In this document: in pieces, positions 25,562 to 34,642 of the stretch | Layout of the letters: every line of letters begins with the position of its first letter | Numbering within the stretch: position 1 is the stretch's first letter | Assembly: GCF_021916785.1 (NCBI RefSeq) | Contig: NZ_JAKCFC010000008.1 | Location: 186,001 to 250,000, forward strand | Direction: 5' to 3' | Source of the DNA: Mycolicibacterium lacusdiani | GTDB lineage: Bacteria > Actinomycetota > Actinomycetes > Mycobacteriales > Mycobacteriaceae | Length of the DNA stretch: 64,000 nt | Program-made: the position numbers and the translations under genes | Notes under the pieces: model-generated | What the model was told of the DNA's origin: nothing | The model's input: only the letters and a program-made list of their open reading frames with translations | The model's database searches: none

Positions 25562-27412
25562 ATGGCAACGCTGCTGAGGATTGCCACCGCGGGATCCGTG
25601 GACGACGGCAAGTCGACCCTGATCGGTCGGCTGCTGTACGACTCGAAGGCCGTCATGGAGGACCAGCTCGCCGCCGTCGAGCGCACCTCCAAGGAGCGCG
25701 GTAACGACTACACCGACCTGGCGCTGGTGACCGACGGCCTACGGGCCGAGCGGGAGCAGGGCATCACGATCGACGTCGCCTACCGCTACTTCGCCACGGC
25801 GAAGCGGAAGTTCATCATCGCCGACACCCCCGGGCACGTGCAGTACACCCGCAACATGGTGACCGGCACCTCGACCGCCCAGCTGGCCATCGTGCTCGTC
25901 GACGCCCGCCACGGGCTGCTCGAGCAGTCGCGTCGGCATGCGTTCCTGGCCTCACTGCTCGGCATTCAGCACATCGTGCTGGCGGTCAACAAGATGGACC
26001 TCGTCGACTGGGACCAGGAGCGGTTCGACAAGATCCGCGACGACTTCCACGAGTTCGCCGCACGCCTCGACATCCACGACGTCACGACGATCCCGCTGTC
26101 GGCGCTCAACGGCGACAACGTGGTCACCAAGTCGGACGCGACGCCGTGGTACGACGGACCGGCGCTGCTGAGTCACCTCGAAGACGTGTACATCGCCGGT
26201 GACCGCAACCTGATCGACGTCCGGTTCCCGGTGCAGTTTGTGATCCGGCCGCAGACCCGCGAGCACGCCGACCATCGCAGCTATGCGGGCACCGTCGCGA
26301 GCGGCGTGCTCCGCCCGGGTGACGAGATCGTGGTACTGCCAGCTGGATTGACCAGCCGCATCACCGAGATCGAGGGCCCCACGGGTCCGGTCACCGAGGC
26401 CTTCCCGCCGATGGCGGTGTCGATCAGCCTGGCCGACGACATCGACATCTCGCGCGGCGACATGCTTGCCCGCGAGAACAACCAGCCGCACGTCACCTTG
26501 GAATTCGACGCCATGGTGTGCTGGATGGCCGACGGGGCGGCGCTCGAGCCGGGCCGCGAGTACCTCGTCAAGCACACCAGCCGCACCACCAGGGCCAGGG
26601 TCACGGCTCTGGACTACCGCCTCGACGTCAACACGCTGCACCGCGACAAGAGCGCTACGGCGTTGAAGCTCAACGAACTCGGTCGCATCACGCTGCGCAC
26701 GCAGGCCCCGTTGCTGCTCGACGAGTACTCGCGCAACGCCGCGACGGGATCGTTCATCCTGATCGACCCCGACACGAACGGCACCGTCGCCGCGGGCATG
26801 GTCCGCGACACGACGCCGGCGTCTTCGCGCGCGGCGAGTCCCAACGCGATCAAGCATCAGAACCTCGTCACGGCGGAGGACCGGCTGTCGCGTGGGTCGA
26901 CGGTGTGGTTCACCGGTCTGTCGGGATCGGGCAAGTCGTCGGTGGCGATGCTCGTAGAGCAGAAGCTGCTCGAAAGTGGCCGTCCCGCCTACGTTCTCGA
27001 CGGTGACAACCTGCGCCACGGGCTCAACGCCGATCTCGGCTTCTCGATGGCCGACCGCGCCGAGAACCTGCGTCGCCTGGCGCACATCGCGACGCTACTG
27101 GCCGATTCCGGTCAGATCGTGCTGGTGCCCGCCATCAGCCCGCTCGAGGAGCACAGGGAACTCGCGCGCCGAGTGCATGCCGATCAGGGCTACGACTTCT
27201 TCGAGGTGTTCTGCGACACCCCGCTGGAGGACTGTGAACGGCGTGATCCCAAGGGGCTGTACGCCAAGGCCCGGCGCGGCGAGATCACCCACTTCACCGG
27301 CATCGACAGCCCGTACCAGCGGCCGAAGGATCCCGACCTGCGCCTCACGCCGGACCAGGCGGTCGAGGATCTGGCGCAGGCCGTGATCGACATGATCGAC
27401 GCCAAGCGGTGA
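25562..27412 (+). CDS. cysN: bifunctional sulfate adenylyltransferase GTPase subunit / adenylylsulfate kinase
   Basis: A 616-residue fusion. The N-terminal CysN GTPase has G1 AGSVDDGKSTLIGRLLYD, G3 DTPGHVQY and G4 NKMD; elongation-factor-like beta domains follow. The C-terminal CysC domain starts near residue 440 with Walker A GLSGSGKSSVAM and has LDGDNLRHGLNADLGFS and AKARRGEITHFTGIDSPYQ. The first half drives APS synthesis by GTP hydrolysis together with CysD; the second phosphorylates APS to PAPS. Layout and size match Rv1286. The cysQ GTG overlaps the end by four bases. Confidence 0.95.
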   Translation: MATLLRIATAGSVDDGKSTLIGRLLYDSKAVMEDQLAAVERTSKERGNDYTDLALVTDGLRAEREQGITIDVAYRYFATAKRKFIIADTPGHVQYTRNMVTGTSTAQLAIVLVDARHGLLEQSRRHAFLASLLGIQHIVLAVNKMDLVDWDQERFDKIRDDFHEFAARLDIHDVTTIPLSALNGDNVVTKSDATPWYDGPALLSHLEDVYIAGDRNLIDVRFPVQFVIRPQTREHADHRSYAGTVASGVLRPGDEIVVLPAGLTSRITEIEGPTGPVTEAFPPMAVSISLADDIDISRGDMLARENNQPHVTLEFDAMVCWMADGAALEPGREYLVKHTSRTTRARVTALDYRLDVNTLHRDKSATALKLNELGRITLRTQAPLLLDEYSRNAATGSFILIDPDTNGTVAAGMVRDTTPASSRAASPNAIKHQNLVTAEDRLSRGSTVWFTGLSGSGKSSVAMLVEQKLLESGRPAYVLDGDNLRHGLNADLGFSMADRAENLRRLAHIATLLADSGQIVLVPAISPLEEHRELARRVHADQGYDFFEVFCDTPLEDCERRDPKGLYAKARRGEITHFTGIDSPYQRPKDPDLRLTPDQAVEDLAQAVIDMIDAKR

Positions 27413-28185
27413 CCGGCGGGCAGGAGCGTAGCGACCGGGGGATCGGCACAGCCACCGATCACGAGGTCGCCGCGGCGCTGGCGACTCAGGCGGGCGAGCT
27501 GCTGCTGCGCGTGCGCTTCGAGTTCGCCGACGCCGACGCCAAGGAGCGCAAGTCGGCGGGGGACATGCGCTCGCACGACTTCCTGATGCAGGCCCTGGCG
27601 GCCGAACGGCCGGGTGACGCCGTGCTGTCCGAGGAAGGTGCAGACGATCCGATCCGCCTGACCAGCGAGCGGGTCTGGATCGTCGACCCGCTCGACGGCA
27701 CCCGCGAGTTCTCCGAACTCGGCCGGGAGGATTGGGCCGTGCACGTGGCGCTGTGGCAGGCCGGTGAACTCGTCGCAGGCGCGGTCGCGCTGCCCGCCCA
27801 GGGCGTCACGCTGGCCACGCCCGACGTCGCGCCGCCGCCACCCGCGCCGGCCGCGCCGCGCATCGTGGTGTCCCGTACCCGCCCGCCCGAGGTGGCGCTC
27901 GCGGTGCGCGAGGCGCTGGGCGGCACGCTCGTGGAGATGGGTTCGGCCGGAGCCAAGGTCGCGTCGGTGGTGCAGGGCATCGCCGACGTGTACGTGCACG
28001 CAGGCGGCCAGTACGAGTGGGACTCCGCCGCGCCCGTCGCCGTCGCCCGCGCGGCTGGGCTCTTCACGTCCCGCATCGACGGCTCACCGCTGCGCTACAA
28101 CCAGCCCGACGTCCTGCTGCCCGACCTGATCGTGTGCAGGCCGGAGCTTGCCGATGCGGTGCTCGCGGTCACGACGGCCCGCTGA
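27409..28185 (+). CDS. cysQ: 3'(2'),5'-bisphosphate nucleotidase
   Basis: A 258-residue member of the inositol monophosphatase-like, metal-dependent phosphatase family. It has the acidic motif LSEEGADD, the signature VDPLDGTREFSE and the C-terminal WDSAAPVAVARAAG. CysQ removes the 3' phosphate from PAP and PAPS, preventing build-up of the by-product of PAPS use, so it belongs in this operon with cysN/C. The N terminus (TGGQERSDRG) is encoded by the GAGCGTAGCGACCGGGG repeat, which may have extended the protein. Confidence 0.9.
   Translation: MTGGQERSDRGIGTATDHEVAAALATQAGELLLRVRFEFADADAKERKSAGDMRSHDFLMQALAAERPGDAVLSEEGADDPIRLTSERVWIVDPLDGTREFSELGREDWAVHVALWQAGELVAGAVALPAQGVTLATPDVAPPPPAPAAPRIVVSRTRPPEVALAVREALGGTLVEMGSAGAKVASVVQGIADVYVHAGGQYEWDSAAPVAVARAAGLFTSRIDGSPLRYNQPDVLLPDLIVCRPELADAVLAVTTAR
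27424..27440 (+). repeat. GAGCGTAGCGACCGGGG motif at the 5' end of cysQ
   Basis: It encodes ERSDRG within the first dozen residues of CysQ and differs only slightly from the motif at 20522-20537 in the first GT39 gene. The two sites are both in frame and both read as (G/Q)ERSD. Confidence 0.45.
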
Positions 28186-28199
28186 GTACGCTCGCAGAG

Positions 28200-28802
28200 G
28201 TGACCCGTCCCACGCTGCGCGAACTGTCCGCCTTGCCCAGCCGCCCCGCCGCGTTGGCAGACTCGGCGCTGGTGCTGATCGACTGCCAGAACACCTACAC
28301 GCGCGGCGTGATGGAACTCGACGGCGTGTCCGCGGCACTCGACGAGGTCGCGACCCTGCTCGACCGGGCGCGTACCGCAGGCATACCGGTCATCCACGTC
28401 CAGCACGACGGTGGTGCCGGCTCGCCGTACGACCTCGGCGACGACATCGGCGCGATCGTCCCGCTCGTCGCGCCCCGCGACGGCGAACCGGTGGTGGTCA
28501 AGCAGTACCCCGACTCGTTCGTGCAGACCGACCTCGACGAGCGACTGAAGGCGGCCGGCGCGTCGAACCTCGTGCTGACGGGGTTCATGACGCACATGTG
28601 CGTGAACTCGACGGCACGTGGTGCGTTCAACCTCGGCTACGCCCCTTCCGTGGTTGCCAGCGCCACCGCGACACGCAGTCTGCCAGGCGTGGATGGCGCC
28701 CCGCTGCCTGCTTCAGCGGTTCAGGCAGCAAGCCTGGCGGCGCTGTCCGATCTGTTTGCCATCGTCGTTCCCGACGCGGCGAGTATCGCTGACGCGGAAT
28801 AG
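28200..28802 (+). CDS. isochorismatase-like cysteine hydrolase
   Basis: A 200-residue protein with the isochorismatase fold: catalytic Asp in ALVLIDCQNTY, Lys in VVKQYPDSF and nucleophile Cys in GFMTHMCVNSTARGAFN. Family members hydrolyse amides such as nicotinamide or related small compounds, and some are true isochorismatases. The GTG at 28200 is 14 bases after the cysQ stop, so it may be the last gene of the cys operon. The specific substrate is unknown. Confidence 0.82.
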   Translation: MTRPTLRELSALPSRPAALADSALVLIDCQNTYTRGVMELDGVSAALDEVATLLDRARTAGIPVIHVQHDGGAGSPYDLGDDIGAIVPLVAPRDGEPVVVKQYPDSFVQTDLDERLKAAGASNLVLTGFMTHMCVNSTARGAFNLGYAPSVVASATATRSLPGVDGAPLPASAVQAASLAALSDLFAIVVPDAASIADAE

Positions 28803-28875
28803 ATCTCGTTCGTACCCGTGTTGCCATTGAATGGTGCAACTGCGCCACCATGCAGCACGATCGAGAGAGACAGCA

Positions 28876-29127
28876 GTGACAGTCGTTATGCAGCAACGCA
28901 ACTGGACGAAGTCGATCCTCGCGTCCATCGGAGCCGGTGCCGTGCTGGCAGCAGCCGCGATGACGTACGGAGCCGTGGACGCCGACGTGTCGACCAGACT
29001 CTCCGAGGCGCCGTCGAGCGAATTCGGCGAGACCACCACGAAGTCGGCCACGCCGTCCAGCCCGGAGGTCCCTTCCGCAGCGCCAACGGTTCTCGCGCCA
29101 CCGGCGCCCACGTCCGAACCCGGCTGA
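28876..29127 (+). CDS. small exported Ser/Thr/Pro-rich protein, unknown function
   Basis: An 83-residue product. I prefer GTG 28876, six bases after GAGAGAGA; an ATG at 28888 is the alternative. A basic start (QQRNWTKS) precedes the hydrophobic stretch ILASIGAGAVLAAAAMTYGA, then a tail rich in Ser, Thr, Glu and Pro. It looks like an exported or anchored protein with a disordered tail and resembles in layout the protein at 15760-16011. No family recognised. Confidence 0.6.
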   Translation: MTVVMQQRNWTKSILASIGAGAVLAAAAMTYGAVDADVSTRLSEAPSSEFGETTTKSATPSSPEVPSAAPTVLAPPAPTSEPG

Positions 29128-29193
29128 GATAATCCGGGTGCAGGCCGGGTCTGCGCCAGTTAGCATGAGGCGCATGCCATCCCGGACTGACCT

Positions 29194-29847
29194 GTGACTC
29201 GTCCGCCGACCCGGGTGACCCGGCTCGGCGAGAAGCAGACTGCCTCGCGCGAGGCGTTGGACGAATTGTTGGCCAGCACGCCGCTGGCCACGATCGCGCT
29301 CGTCCGCGACGGCCATCCCACCGTGTTCCCGACTGGATTCACTCGCGTGGGTGAGGATTTGGTGGTGCACGGCTCCACGGGGTCGCCATGGCTGCGGGCG
29401 TTGGCCGCGGGCGCTCCCGCCGCGGTGTCGGTGACGACACTCGACGGTGTGGTGGTGGCGCGCAGTGGTTTCGAGTCGTCGTTCCACTACCGGAGCGCGG
29501 TGCTGTTCGGTGTCTTCGAGCCCGTTCCCGAGGCCGACAAGGTCTCCTACCTCGACGCGCTGACAGATGCGTTCATCCCGGGTCGGGTCGCCGAGTTGCG
29601 CCCGAGTACCCGCAAGGAGATCGCCGCGACGCTCGCCCTGCGCATGGCGATCACGGCCGACAACTGGTCGCTGAAGGTCAGTGCGGGCTGGCCCGATGAC
29701 CCGGACTCCGACGTTGCCGGCGACGCCTGGGCGGGTGTGGTTCCCATGACCGCCGTCTACGGCGATCCGAGGCCGGCGCCCGACCTCACGGCAGGCATCG
29801 AGGTGCCGCAGTCGGTGCGCTCGATGACCGACCGCTCAGTCGAGTAG
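29194..29847 (+). CDS. pyridoxamine 5'-phosphate oxidase-like flavin protein
   Basis: A 217-residue split-barrel protein. ATIALVRDGHPTVFPTGFTRVGEDLVVHGST and RSGFESSFHYRSAVLFGVF are characteristic of the PNPOx-like FMN or F420-binding family found as many copies in mycobacteria. The start is GTG 29194. Whether it is a true PNP oxidase cannot be told; most such copies are not. Its 3' end overlaps the convergent nitrilase-like gene by 12 bases. Confidence 0.75.
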   Translation: MTRPPTRVTRLGEKQTASREALDELLASTPLATIALVRDGHPTVFPTGFTRVGEDLVVHGSTGSPWLRALAAGAPAAVSVTTLDGVVVARSGFESSFHYRSAVLFGVFEPVPEADKVSYLDALTDAFIPGRVAELRPSTRKEIAATLALRMAITADNWSLKVSAGWPDDPDSDVAGDAWAGVVPMTAVYGDPRPAPDLTAGIEVPQSVRSMTDRSVE

Positions 29848-30663
29848 CGACGTCCGGCGGTACAGGTCGGTCCGCCTGTCGCCGTGAACGTCGTTGTGCT
29901 GGTTGAACTTCTTGATCCGTGACTGCGCCAGGTCGAGGTCGGCGGTGACGTTCCCGGCGTGCCCGTACTGGGCCATCGCCATCGGGTAGCCGTCGGCGTC
30001 GGTGATGACGCTGCCGCCTATCCAGTCGACGTCACGCTCGGTTCCGGTGCGATCGCACACCGCGATCGGCATCCGGTTCATGCCTGCGCCGGCCTGGACC
30101 CGCACCACCTCGGTCGGCCGCTCGCCGTCGGGCCGGGGGAGCAGGGGCCAGTTGACCGGTGCGCACAGCAGGTCGGCACCCTGCAGCGCGGCCGCCCGCA
30201 CCCACTCCGGGAACTCGACGTCGTAGCAGACCATCACGCCGAGCCTGCCGTGCGCGGTGTCGACGACCAGCGGCAGGTCGTCGGAGAGGTCGAAGACGTT
30301 GTTCTCGGTATCCCACAGGTGCGTCTTGCGGTAGACGCCAAGCACTCCGCTGCGGTCCACGACGACGGCGCTGTTGTAGATCTTCTCGCCCGCGTCCTCG
30401 GGGAAGCCGCCGACGATGGTCAGATCGAAGGCCTCGGCCAGTCCGGCCCACTCCGCGACCGTCGGCCCGTCACGCGTCTCGGCCAGCGACGCCAATTCGG
30501 CCCGGTCGGCGAACACGTAGCCCGAGGACGCGAGTTCCGGCAGGACGACGATCTGTGCGCCATCGGCCGCGGCCTGCTCGACGGCGGCCCTCACGGTGGC
30601 CCGGTTGCCGGGGACGTCGCCGACCCGAAGGGGGATCTGACAGCACGTGACGCGGGTGGTCAT
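29836..30663 (-). CDS. carbon-nitrogen hydrolase (nitrilase superfamily)
   Basis: A 275-residue amidase-fold protein with the catalytic triad in order: Glu in VLPELASSGY, Lys in YRKTHLWD and Cys in VMVCYDVEFPEW. The family cleaves nitriles, amides or N-carbamoyl compounds. ATG 30663 is divergent from the Rrf2 regulator at 30724, leaving a 60-base shared control region. The frame remains open upstream but overlaps the regulator and is not coding there. Confidence 0.85.
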   Translation of the reverse strand: MTTRVTCCQIPLRVGDVPGNRATVRAAVEQAAADGAQIVVLPELASSGYVFADRAELASLAETRDGPTVAEWAGLAEAFDLTIVGGFPEDAGEKIYNSAVVVDRSGVLGVYRKTHLWDTENNVFDLSDDLPLVVDTAHGRLGVMVCYDVEFPEWVRAAALQGADLLCAPVNWPLLPRPDGERPTEVVRVQAGAGMNRMPIAVCDRTGTERDVDWIGGSVITDADGYPMAMAQYGHAGNVTADLDLAQSRIKKFNQHNDVHGDRRTDLYRRTSLLD

Positions 30664-30710
30664 CCTTCGATGCTCCCGCACGCGGGGCCCGTCCGCACCG
30701 TGGACGATGG

Positions 30711-30716
30711 CACAAT
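30711..30716 (+). promoter_or_regulatory. candidate -10 for a leaderless Rrf2 regulator transcript
   Basis: CACAAT ends seven bases before ATG 30724. No ribosome site precedes the ATG, so initiation at the start codon is plausible. Confidence 0.35.
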
Positions 30717-30723
30717 CTGCGAC

Positions 30724-31194
30724 ATGCGGATGTCGGCGAAGGCGGAGTACGCCGTTCGGGCGATGGTCCAGCTGGCCACGGTCGACGACGGCGTCCTGGT
30801 CAAGACCGACGATCTGGCCAAGTCGCAGGGCATCCCTGCGCAGTTCCTGGTGGACATCCTGACCGCGCTGCGCACCGACCGGCTGGTGCGCAGTCACCGT
30901 GGTCGCGACGGCGGCTACGAACTGGCCAGACCGGCCGCCGAGATCAGCATCGCCGACGTCCTGCGCTGCATCGACGGCCCCCTGGCGAGCGTGCGCGACA
31001 TCGGCCTCGGCGACCTGCCCTACTCGGGGCCGACGGCCAAGCTCACCGACGTGTGGCGTGCGTTGCGCGCCAGCATGCGCTCGGTGCTCGAGGAGACCAG
31101 CCTGGCCGACGTGGCGGCGGGCTCGCTGCCCGACCACGTCGCCACGCTCGCCGGTGAGTATCTCGGTCAGGAGCAGGAGCGTGGCCACGGCTGA
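30724..31194 (+). CDS. Rrf2-family transcriptional regulator
   Basis: A 156-residue winged-helix protein beginning MRMSAKAEYAVRAMVQLA, the standard Rrf2 start, with recognition helix region SQGIPAQFLVDILTALR and wing HRGRDGGYELARP. The three clustered cysteines that bind an iron-sulfur cluster in IscR or NsrR are missing (only one Cys, in LRCIDG), so it is more like CymR, the cysteine-metabolism regulator of Bacillus. It matches Rv1287 in position. Regulation of the nearby cys genes is inference. Confidence 0.85.
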   Translation: MRMSAKAEYAVRAMVQLATVDDGVLVKTDDLAKSQGIPAQFLVDILTALRTDRLVRSHRGRDGGYELARPAAEISIADVLRCIDGPLASVRDIGLGDLPYSGPTAKLTDVWRALRASMRSVLEETSLADVAAGSLPDHVATLAGEYLGQEQERGHG

Positions 31195-31249
31195 GTGATT
31201 CCAGTGAACCACCGCCCACGGCCGGGTGGCAACGGTGCAGGATGTACCG

Positions 31250-32266
31250 ATGAGCGGTTTCGATCTGCGATCGCTGGCGGCGCCGGTCATCGCCGCCCCG
31301 ATGGCTGGTGGTCCCAGCACGCCCGAATTGGCCGCTGCCGCAACGAACGCCGGTGGGCTGGGCTTCCTCGCCGCCGGCTATCTGACGGCCGAGGCGCTTG
31401 CCGACCGCATCGCCGCGGCGCGCGCGCTCACGTCGGGTCCGCTGGGGGTCAACCTCTTCGTCCCGCAGCCCAGCGCCGCGAGTCGTGATCCGCTGCACCG
31501 CTATGCCATCTCACTGGAGGACGATGCCCGTCGGTACGGGGTGCGCATCGGCGAGCCGCGCTTCGACGACGACCAGTGGGCCGCCAAGCTCGAGGTGGTG
31601 CTGGACGCGCGGCCCGAGGTGGTGTCGTTCACGTTCGGGCTGCCCGACGATGCCGAGTGCGCGCGCTTCCGCGATGCCGGGATCACCACCGTCGCAACCG
31701 TCACGACGTTGGCCGAGGGCGAGCTGGCGGTAGGCCGCGGTATCGACGCCATCACGGCGCAGGGGCCGGGCGCCGGCGGGCACCGGGGCACGCTCGACCC
31801 CATCGCCAGCCCAGCCACGCAGCCGCTGGGGCAGCTGCTGCGGGCGACGACCGTCGGGCTGAAGGTGCCCGTCATCGCCGCGGGCGGTCTGATGGACGCC
31901 GTGGACGTCGCCGACGTGCTGGCGTTCGGCGCCGTCGCCGCGCAACTCGGTACCGCGTTCCTGCTCAGCGACGAGGCAGGGAGCAGCCCCGTGCACCGCG
32001 CGGCGCTTCGGGATCCCGACTTCACCGAGACCGTCGTGACGCGATGCTTCTCCGGTCGCTACGCGCGCGGACTGCGCAACCGCTTCGTCGACGAGCACGA
32101 CGCCGACGCGCCGTTCGGCTATCCCGAGGTGCACTACATGACGAGCCCGTTGCGTGCGGCGGCCGTCAAGGCGGGGGACGCGCACGGCGTCAACGTGTGG
32201 GCGGGCACCGGATTCAAGAAGGCCAGGACGGGTTCGGTCGCAGACATCATGTCGGCGCTGGTCTGA
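31250..32266 (+). CDS. nitronate monooxygenase-type flavin oxidoreductase
   Basis: A 338-residue TIM-barrel FMN protein. It begins with LAAPVIAAPMAGGPSTPELA and has the FMN-phosphate regions AQGPGAGGHRGT and VIAAGGLMDAVDVAD, and a C-terminal GVNVWAGTGFKKAR. Members oxidise nitronates such as propionate-3-nitronate, or act as related NAD(P)H-flavin enzymes. ATG 31250 is preferred over GTG 31226 because the family homology begins right after it. It ends five bases before the convergent kinase gene. Confidence 0.82.
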   Translation: MSGFDLRSLAAPVIAAPMAGGPSTPELAAAATNAGGLGFLAAGYLTAEALADRIAAARALTSGPLGVNLFVPQPSAASRDPLHRYAISLEDDARRYGVRIGEPRFDDDQWAAKLEVVLDARPEVVSFTFGLPDDAECARFRDAGITTVATVTTLAEGELAVGRGIDAITAQGPGAGGHRGTLDPIASPATQPLGQLLRATTVGLKVPVIAAGGLMDAVDVADVLAFGAVAAQLGTAFLLSDEAGSSPVHRAALRDPDFTETVVTRCFSGRYARGLRNRFVDEHDADAPFGYPEVHYMTSPLRAAAVKAGDAHGVNVWAGTGFKKARTGSVADIMSALV

Positions 32267-32271
32267 CCGAA

Positions 32272-33795
32272 TTACCGGCGGGACACCGCGAGATCGCTCC
32301 GTCCGACCTGGTCACCCACCGTCGCGGCGGGCAGACGGATCGTGAACGTCGTCAGGCCGTCCGCGGATTCGGCGATGATCTCGCCGCCGTGCGCCTCGAC
32401 GATCGACTGCGTGATGGCCAGGCCCAGACCGGAGTTGCCGTACTGCCGGGACCGTGACCGGTCGGCGCGCACGAAGCGCTCGAACAGATGGGGTAGGAGG
32501 TCGGGTTCGATGCCCGGCCCGTCGTCGCGCACCGTCAGACTGATCGATGCGCCGCCCTCGACCGCAGCTGTGACCGAGGTGCCCTCGGGCGTGTGGTCGC
32601 GCGCATTGGACAGCAGGTTGGCCACGGCCTGATACAGCTTGGCGCGATCGCCGCAGACCCAGACGGGTTCGTCGGGGACGTGGGTCTCCCAGTGATGCGA
32701 GGGTGCGGACACCGCCACGTCGTTGACGGCGTTGGCGACCAGGTCGGCGAGGTCGACGTCGGCGGTCTCGAAGTCCTCGCCCTCGTCGAGCCGCGCCAGC
32801 AGCAGGAGGTCGGACACCAGGGCGTTCATCCGCGCGGCCTCGGCCTCGATGCGCGCCAGCGAGTACTCCGTGGTCTCCGGCAGTACCGACGCGTCCTGCC
32901 GGGTCAGTTCGGCGTAGCCCTGGATGGCGGCCAGCGGGGTGCGCAGTTCGTGGCTGGCGTCGGTGATGAACTGGCGCATGCGGCGGTCCGACGCGGCCAC
33001 CTCGGTCAGCGCCCGTTCCACGTGGGCCAGCAGGTGATTCAGCGTGTCGCCAACGAGGCCCACCTCGGTGCGCGGATCGGTGTCCCGGTCGGGGACGCGC
33101 GGGGTGATCGCGTAGTGGTCGCGGCTCAGTGGCAGCGCGGTCACCTCGGCCGCGGTGGCCGAGACCCGGCTGAGCGGCCGCAGGGCGACCCGCACGAACG
33201 CGAGCGTGCCCGCCGCGGTCACGACGAGCGCCAACGCGGTCAATGCGGTCACGACGATCGTCTCGCGGGTGGCCGCGGCACTGGCCTGTCGCAGCGACGC
33301 AGCGGTCAGCAGCACCTCGCCGGGCCCGGCGGTGCGACTGGTCAGCCGGTACTTGTTGAGGTTGGACAGCCACAGGTCCTCGGACCCGTCGAGACGGCTG
33401 GAGCGCTCGACGATCTCGGCGAGCGCCTCGGGGGGAGCGGGCGCTGCGTCGCCGTCCCCGAACATCGCGGAGTCCACGACCCTGCCGTTGCGGACGAGTA
33501 CGACGATGTTGCCCGGTGCCTGCCCGATCAGTTGGGTCAGCGGCTTCATCGCGTCCGGCGCGGGGAGCCGGCCCGTGGGTAGCGGCGTAGCCCGGTACTT
33601 GGCGACGGCCTGGCCGAAACCGTCTGCGGCGACGTTCAATTGGGTGTCGACGATGCCGGTCACCGACGCGCGCAGGGTTAGCACCGACATCGTGCCCACC
33701 GTGGCGAGCACCGTCATCACGACGGCCGAGACGCCGACCACCAGCTGTCTGCGCAGCGGCCAGGTACGCCAGCCCCGAGGCGCGCGCCCGCTCAC
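32272..33795 (-). CDS. tcrY: sensor histidine kinase, TcrY-like
   Basis: A 507-residue membrane kinase. Helix 1 lies near residues 15-40 (QLVVGVSAVVMTVLATVGTM), an external domain follows, and helix 2 is near 180-205 (VVTALTALALVVTAAGTLAF). Then come a HAMP-like segment, His in DASHELRTPLAAIQGYAEL, N box NLLSNARDHTP and lid motifs DDGPGIEPD and GNSGLGLAI. It overlaps the partner regulator gene by four bases. The partner strongly resembles TcrX, so I name this TcrY with moderate certainty. Confidence 0.8.
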   Translation of the reverse strand: MSGRAPRGWRTWPLRRQLVVGVSAVVMTVLATVGTMSVLTLRASVTGIVDTQLNVAADGFGQAVAKYRATPLPTGRLPAPDAMKPLTQLIGQAPGNIVVLVRNGRVVDSAMFGDGDAAPAPPEALAEIVERSSRLDGSEDLWLSNLNKYRLTSRTAGPGEVLLTAASLRQASAAATRETIVVTALTALALVVTAAGTLAFVRVALRPLSRVSATAAEVTALPLSRDHYAITPRVPDRDTDPRTEVGLVGDTLNHLLAHVERALTEVAASDRRMRQFITDASHELRTPLAAIQGYAELTRQDASVLPETTEYSLARIEAEAARMNALVSDLLLLARLDEGEDFETADVDLADLVANAVNDVAVSAPSHHWETHVPDEPVWVCGDRAKLYQAVANLLSNARDHTPEGTSVTAAVEGGASISLTVRDDGPGIEPDLLPHLFERFVRADRSRSRQYGNSGLGLAITQSIVEAHGGEIIAESADGLTTFTIRLPAATVGDQVGRSDLAVSRR

Positions 33796-34559
33796 GGCGC
33801 CGGCCGCAGTGCGTAGCCCACGCCGCGCACGGTGTGGATCATGGGCGCTCGACCGGTGTCGATCTTCTTGCGGAGGTAGGAGACGTAGAGGTCGACGATG
33901 CTGGAGCGGCCGCCGAAGTCGTAGTTCCAGACCCGGCGCAGGATCTCCTGCCGGGTCAAGGCCCGTCCCGGGTTGCGCATGAGGAAGCGCAGCAGCTCGA
34001 ATTCGGTGGAGGTCAACGAGATCGACGCATCGCCGCGGGTGACGGTGCGGCCCGCTCCGTCAAGCCGCAGGTCGCCGACGGTGAGCGTCTCGCTGTCCTC
34101 CGGGGTGAGATATGCCGACCGCCGCAGCAGGCCGCGCAGGCGTGCGACGAGTTCCTCGAGGCTGAACGGCTTGGTCATGTAGTCGTCGCCGCCGGCGGTC
34201 AGACCGGTGACGCGGTCGCGCACCGAGTCGCGGGCGGTCAGGAACAGCACCGGGGTGTACTCGCCCGACCCCCGCAGTTGCTCGAGCACGCCGAGGCCGT
34301 CCATGTCGGGGAGCATGATGTCGAGCACCACGACGTCGGGTGGGTTGGCGCGGTACTTGGCGACGGCTTCGGCCGCGTCGTGCGCGACGTCGACCTCCCA
34401 GCCCTCGTACTTGAGCGCCATCTGGACGAGGTGCGTCAGGGCCCGTTCGTCGTCGACGAGCAGCGTCCTGATGGGGGACCCGTCGGCGCGGTACATCCGC
34501 GGCAGCTGACCGAGCACGGCCTGCCGCGGCGCCGCGCCGCCGACCTGCAATGTCACCAT
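33792..34559 (-). CDS. tcrX: OmpR-family response regulator, TcrX-like
   Basis: A 255-residue regulator with an N-terminal extension (QVGGAAPRQAVLGQLPRMY) that I recall from TcrX (Rv3765c). The receiver has RTLLVDDERAL, Asp in VVVLDIMLPDMDG, Thr in LFLTARDS and Lys in DDYMTKPFS. The DNA-binding domain has LTSTEFELLRFLM and YDFGGRSSIVDLYVSYLRKK. It is first in the two-gene operon; the promoter should lie in 34560-34642. Confidence 0.82.
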   Translation of the reverse strand: MVTLQVGGAAPRQAVLGQLPRMYRADGSPIRTLLVDDERALTHLVQMALKYEGWEVDVAHDAAEAVAKYRANPPDVVVLDIMLPDMDGLGVLEQLRGSGEYTPVLFLTARDSVRDRVTGLTAGGDDYMTKPFSLEELVARLRGLLRRSAYLTPEDSETLTVGDLRLDGAGRTVTRGDASISLTSTEFELLRFLMRNPGRALTRQEILRRVWNYDFGGRSSIVDLYVSYLRKKIDTGRAPMIHTVRGVGYALRPAP

Positions 34560-34642
34560 CTGTTCATTGTGCCCACCGACGCGTCGATGTCCGAGCGATT
34601 CATATGCCGTTCACACGTTCGCAGGTCGGGCGGGTTCCTGCG

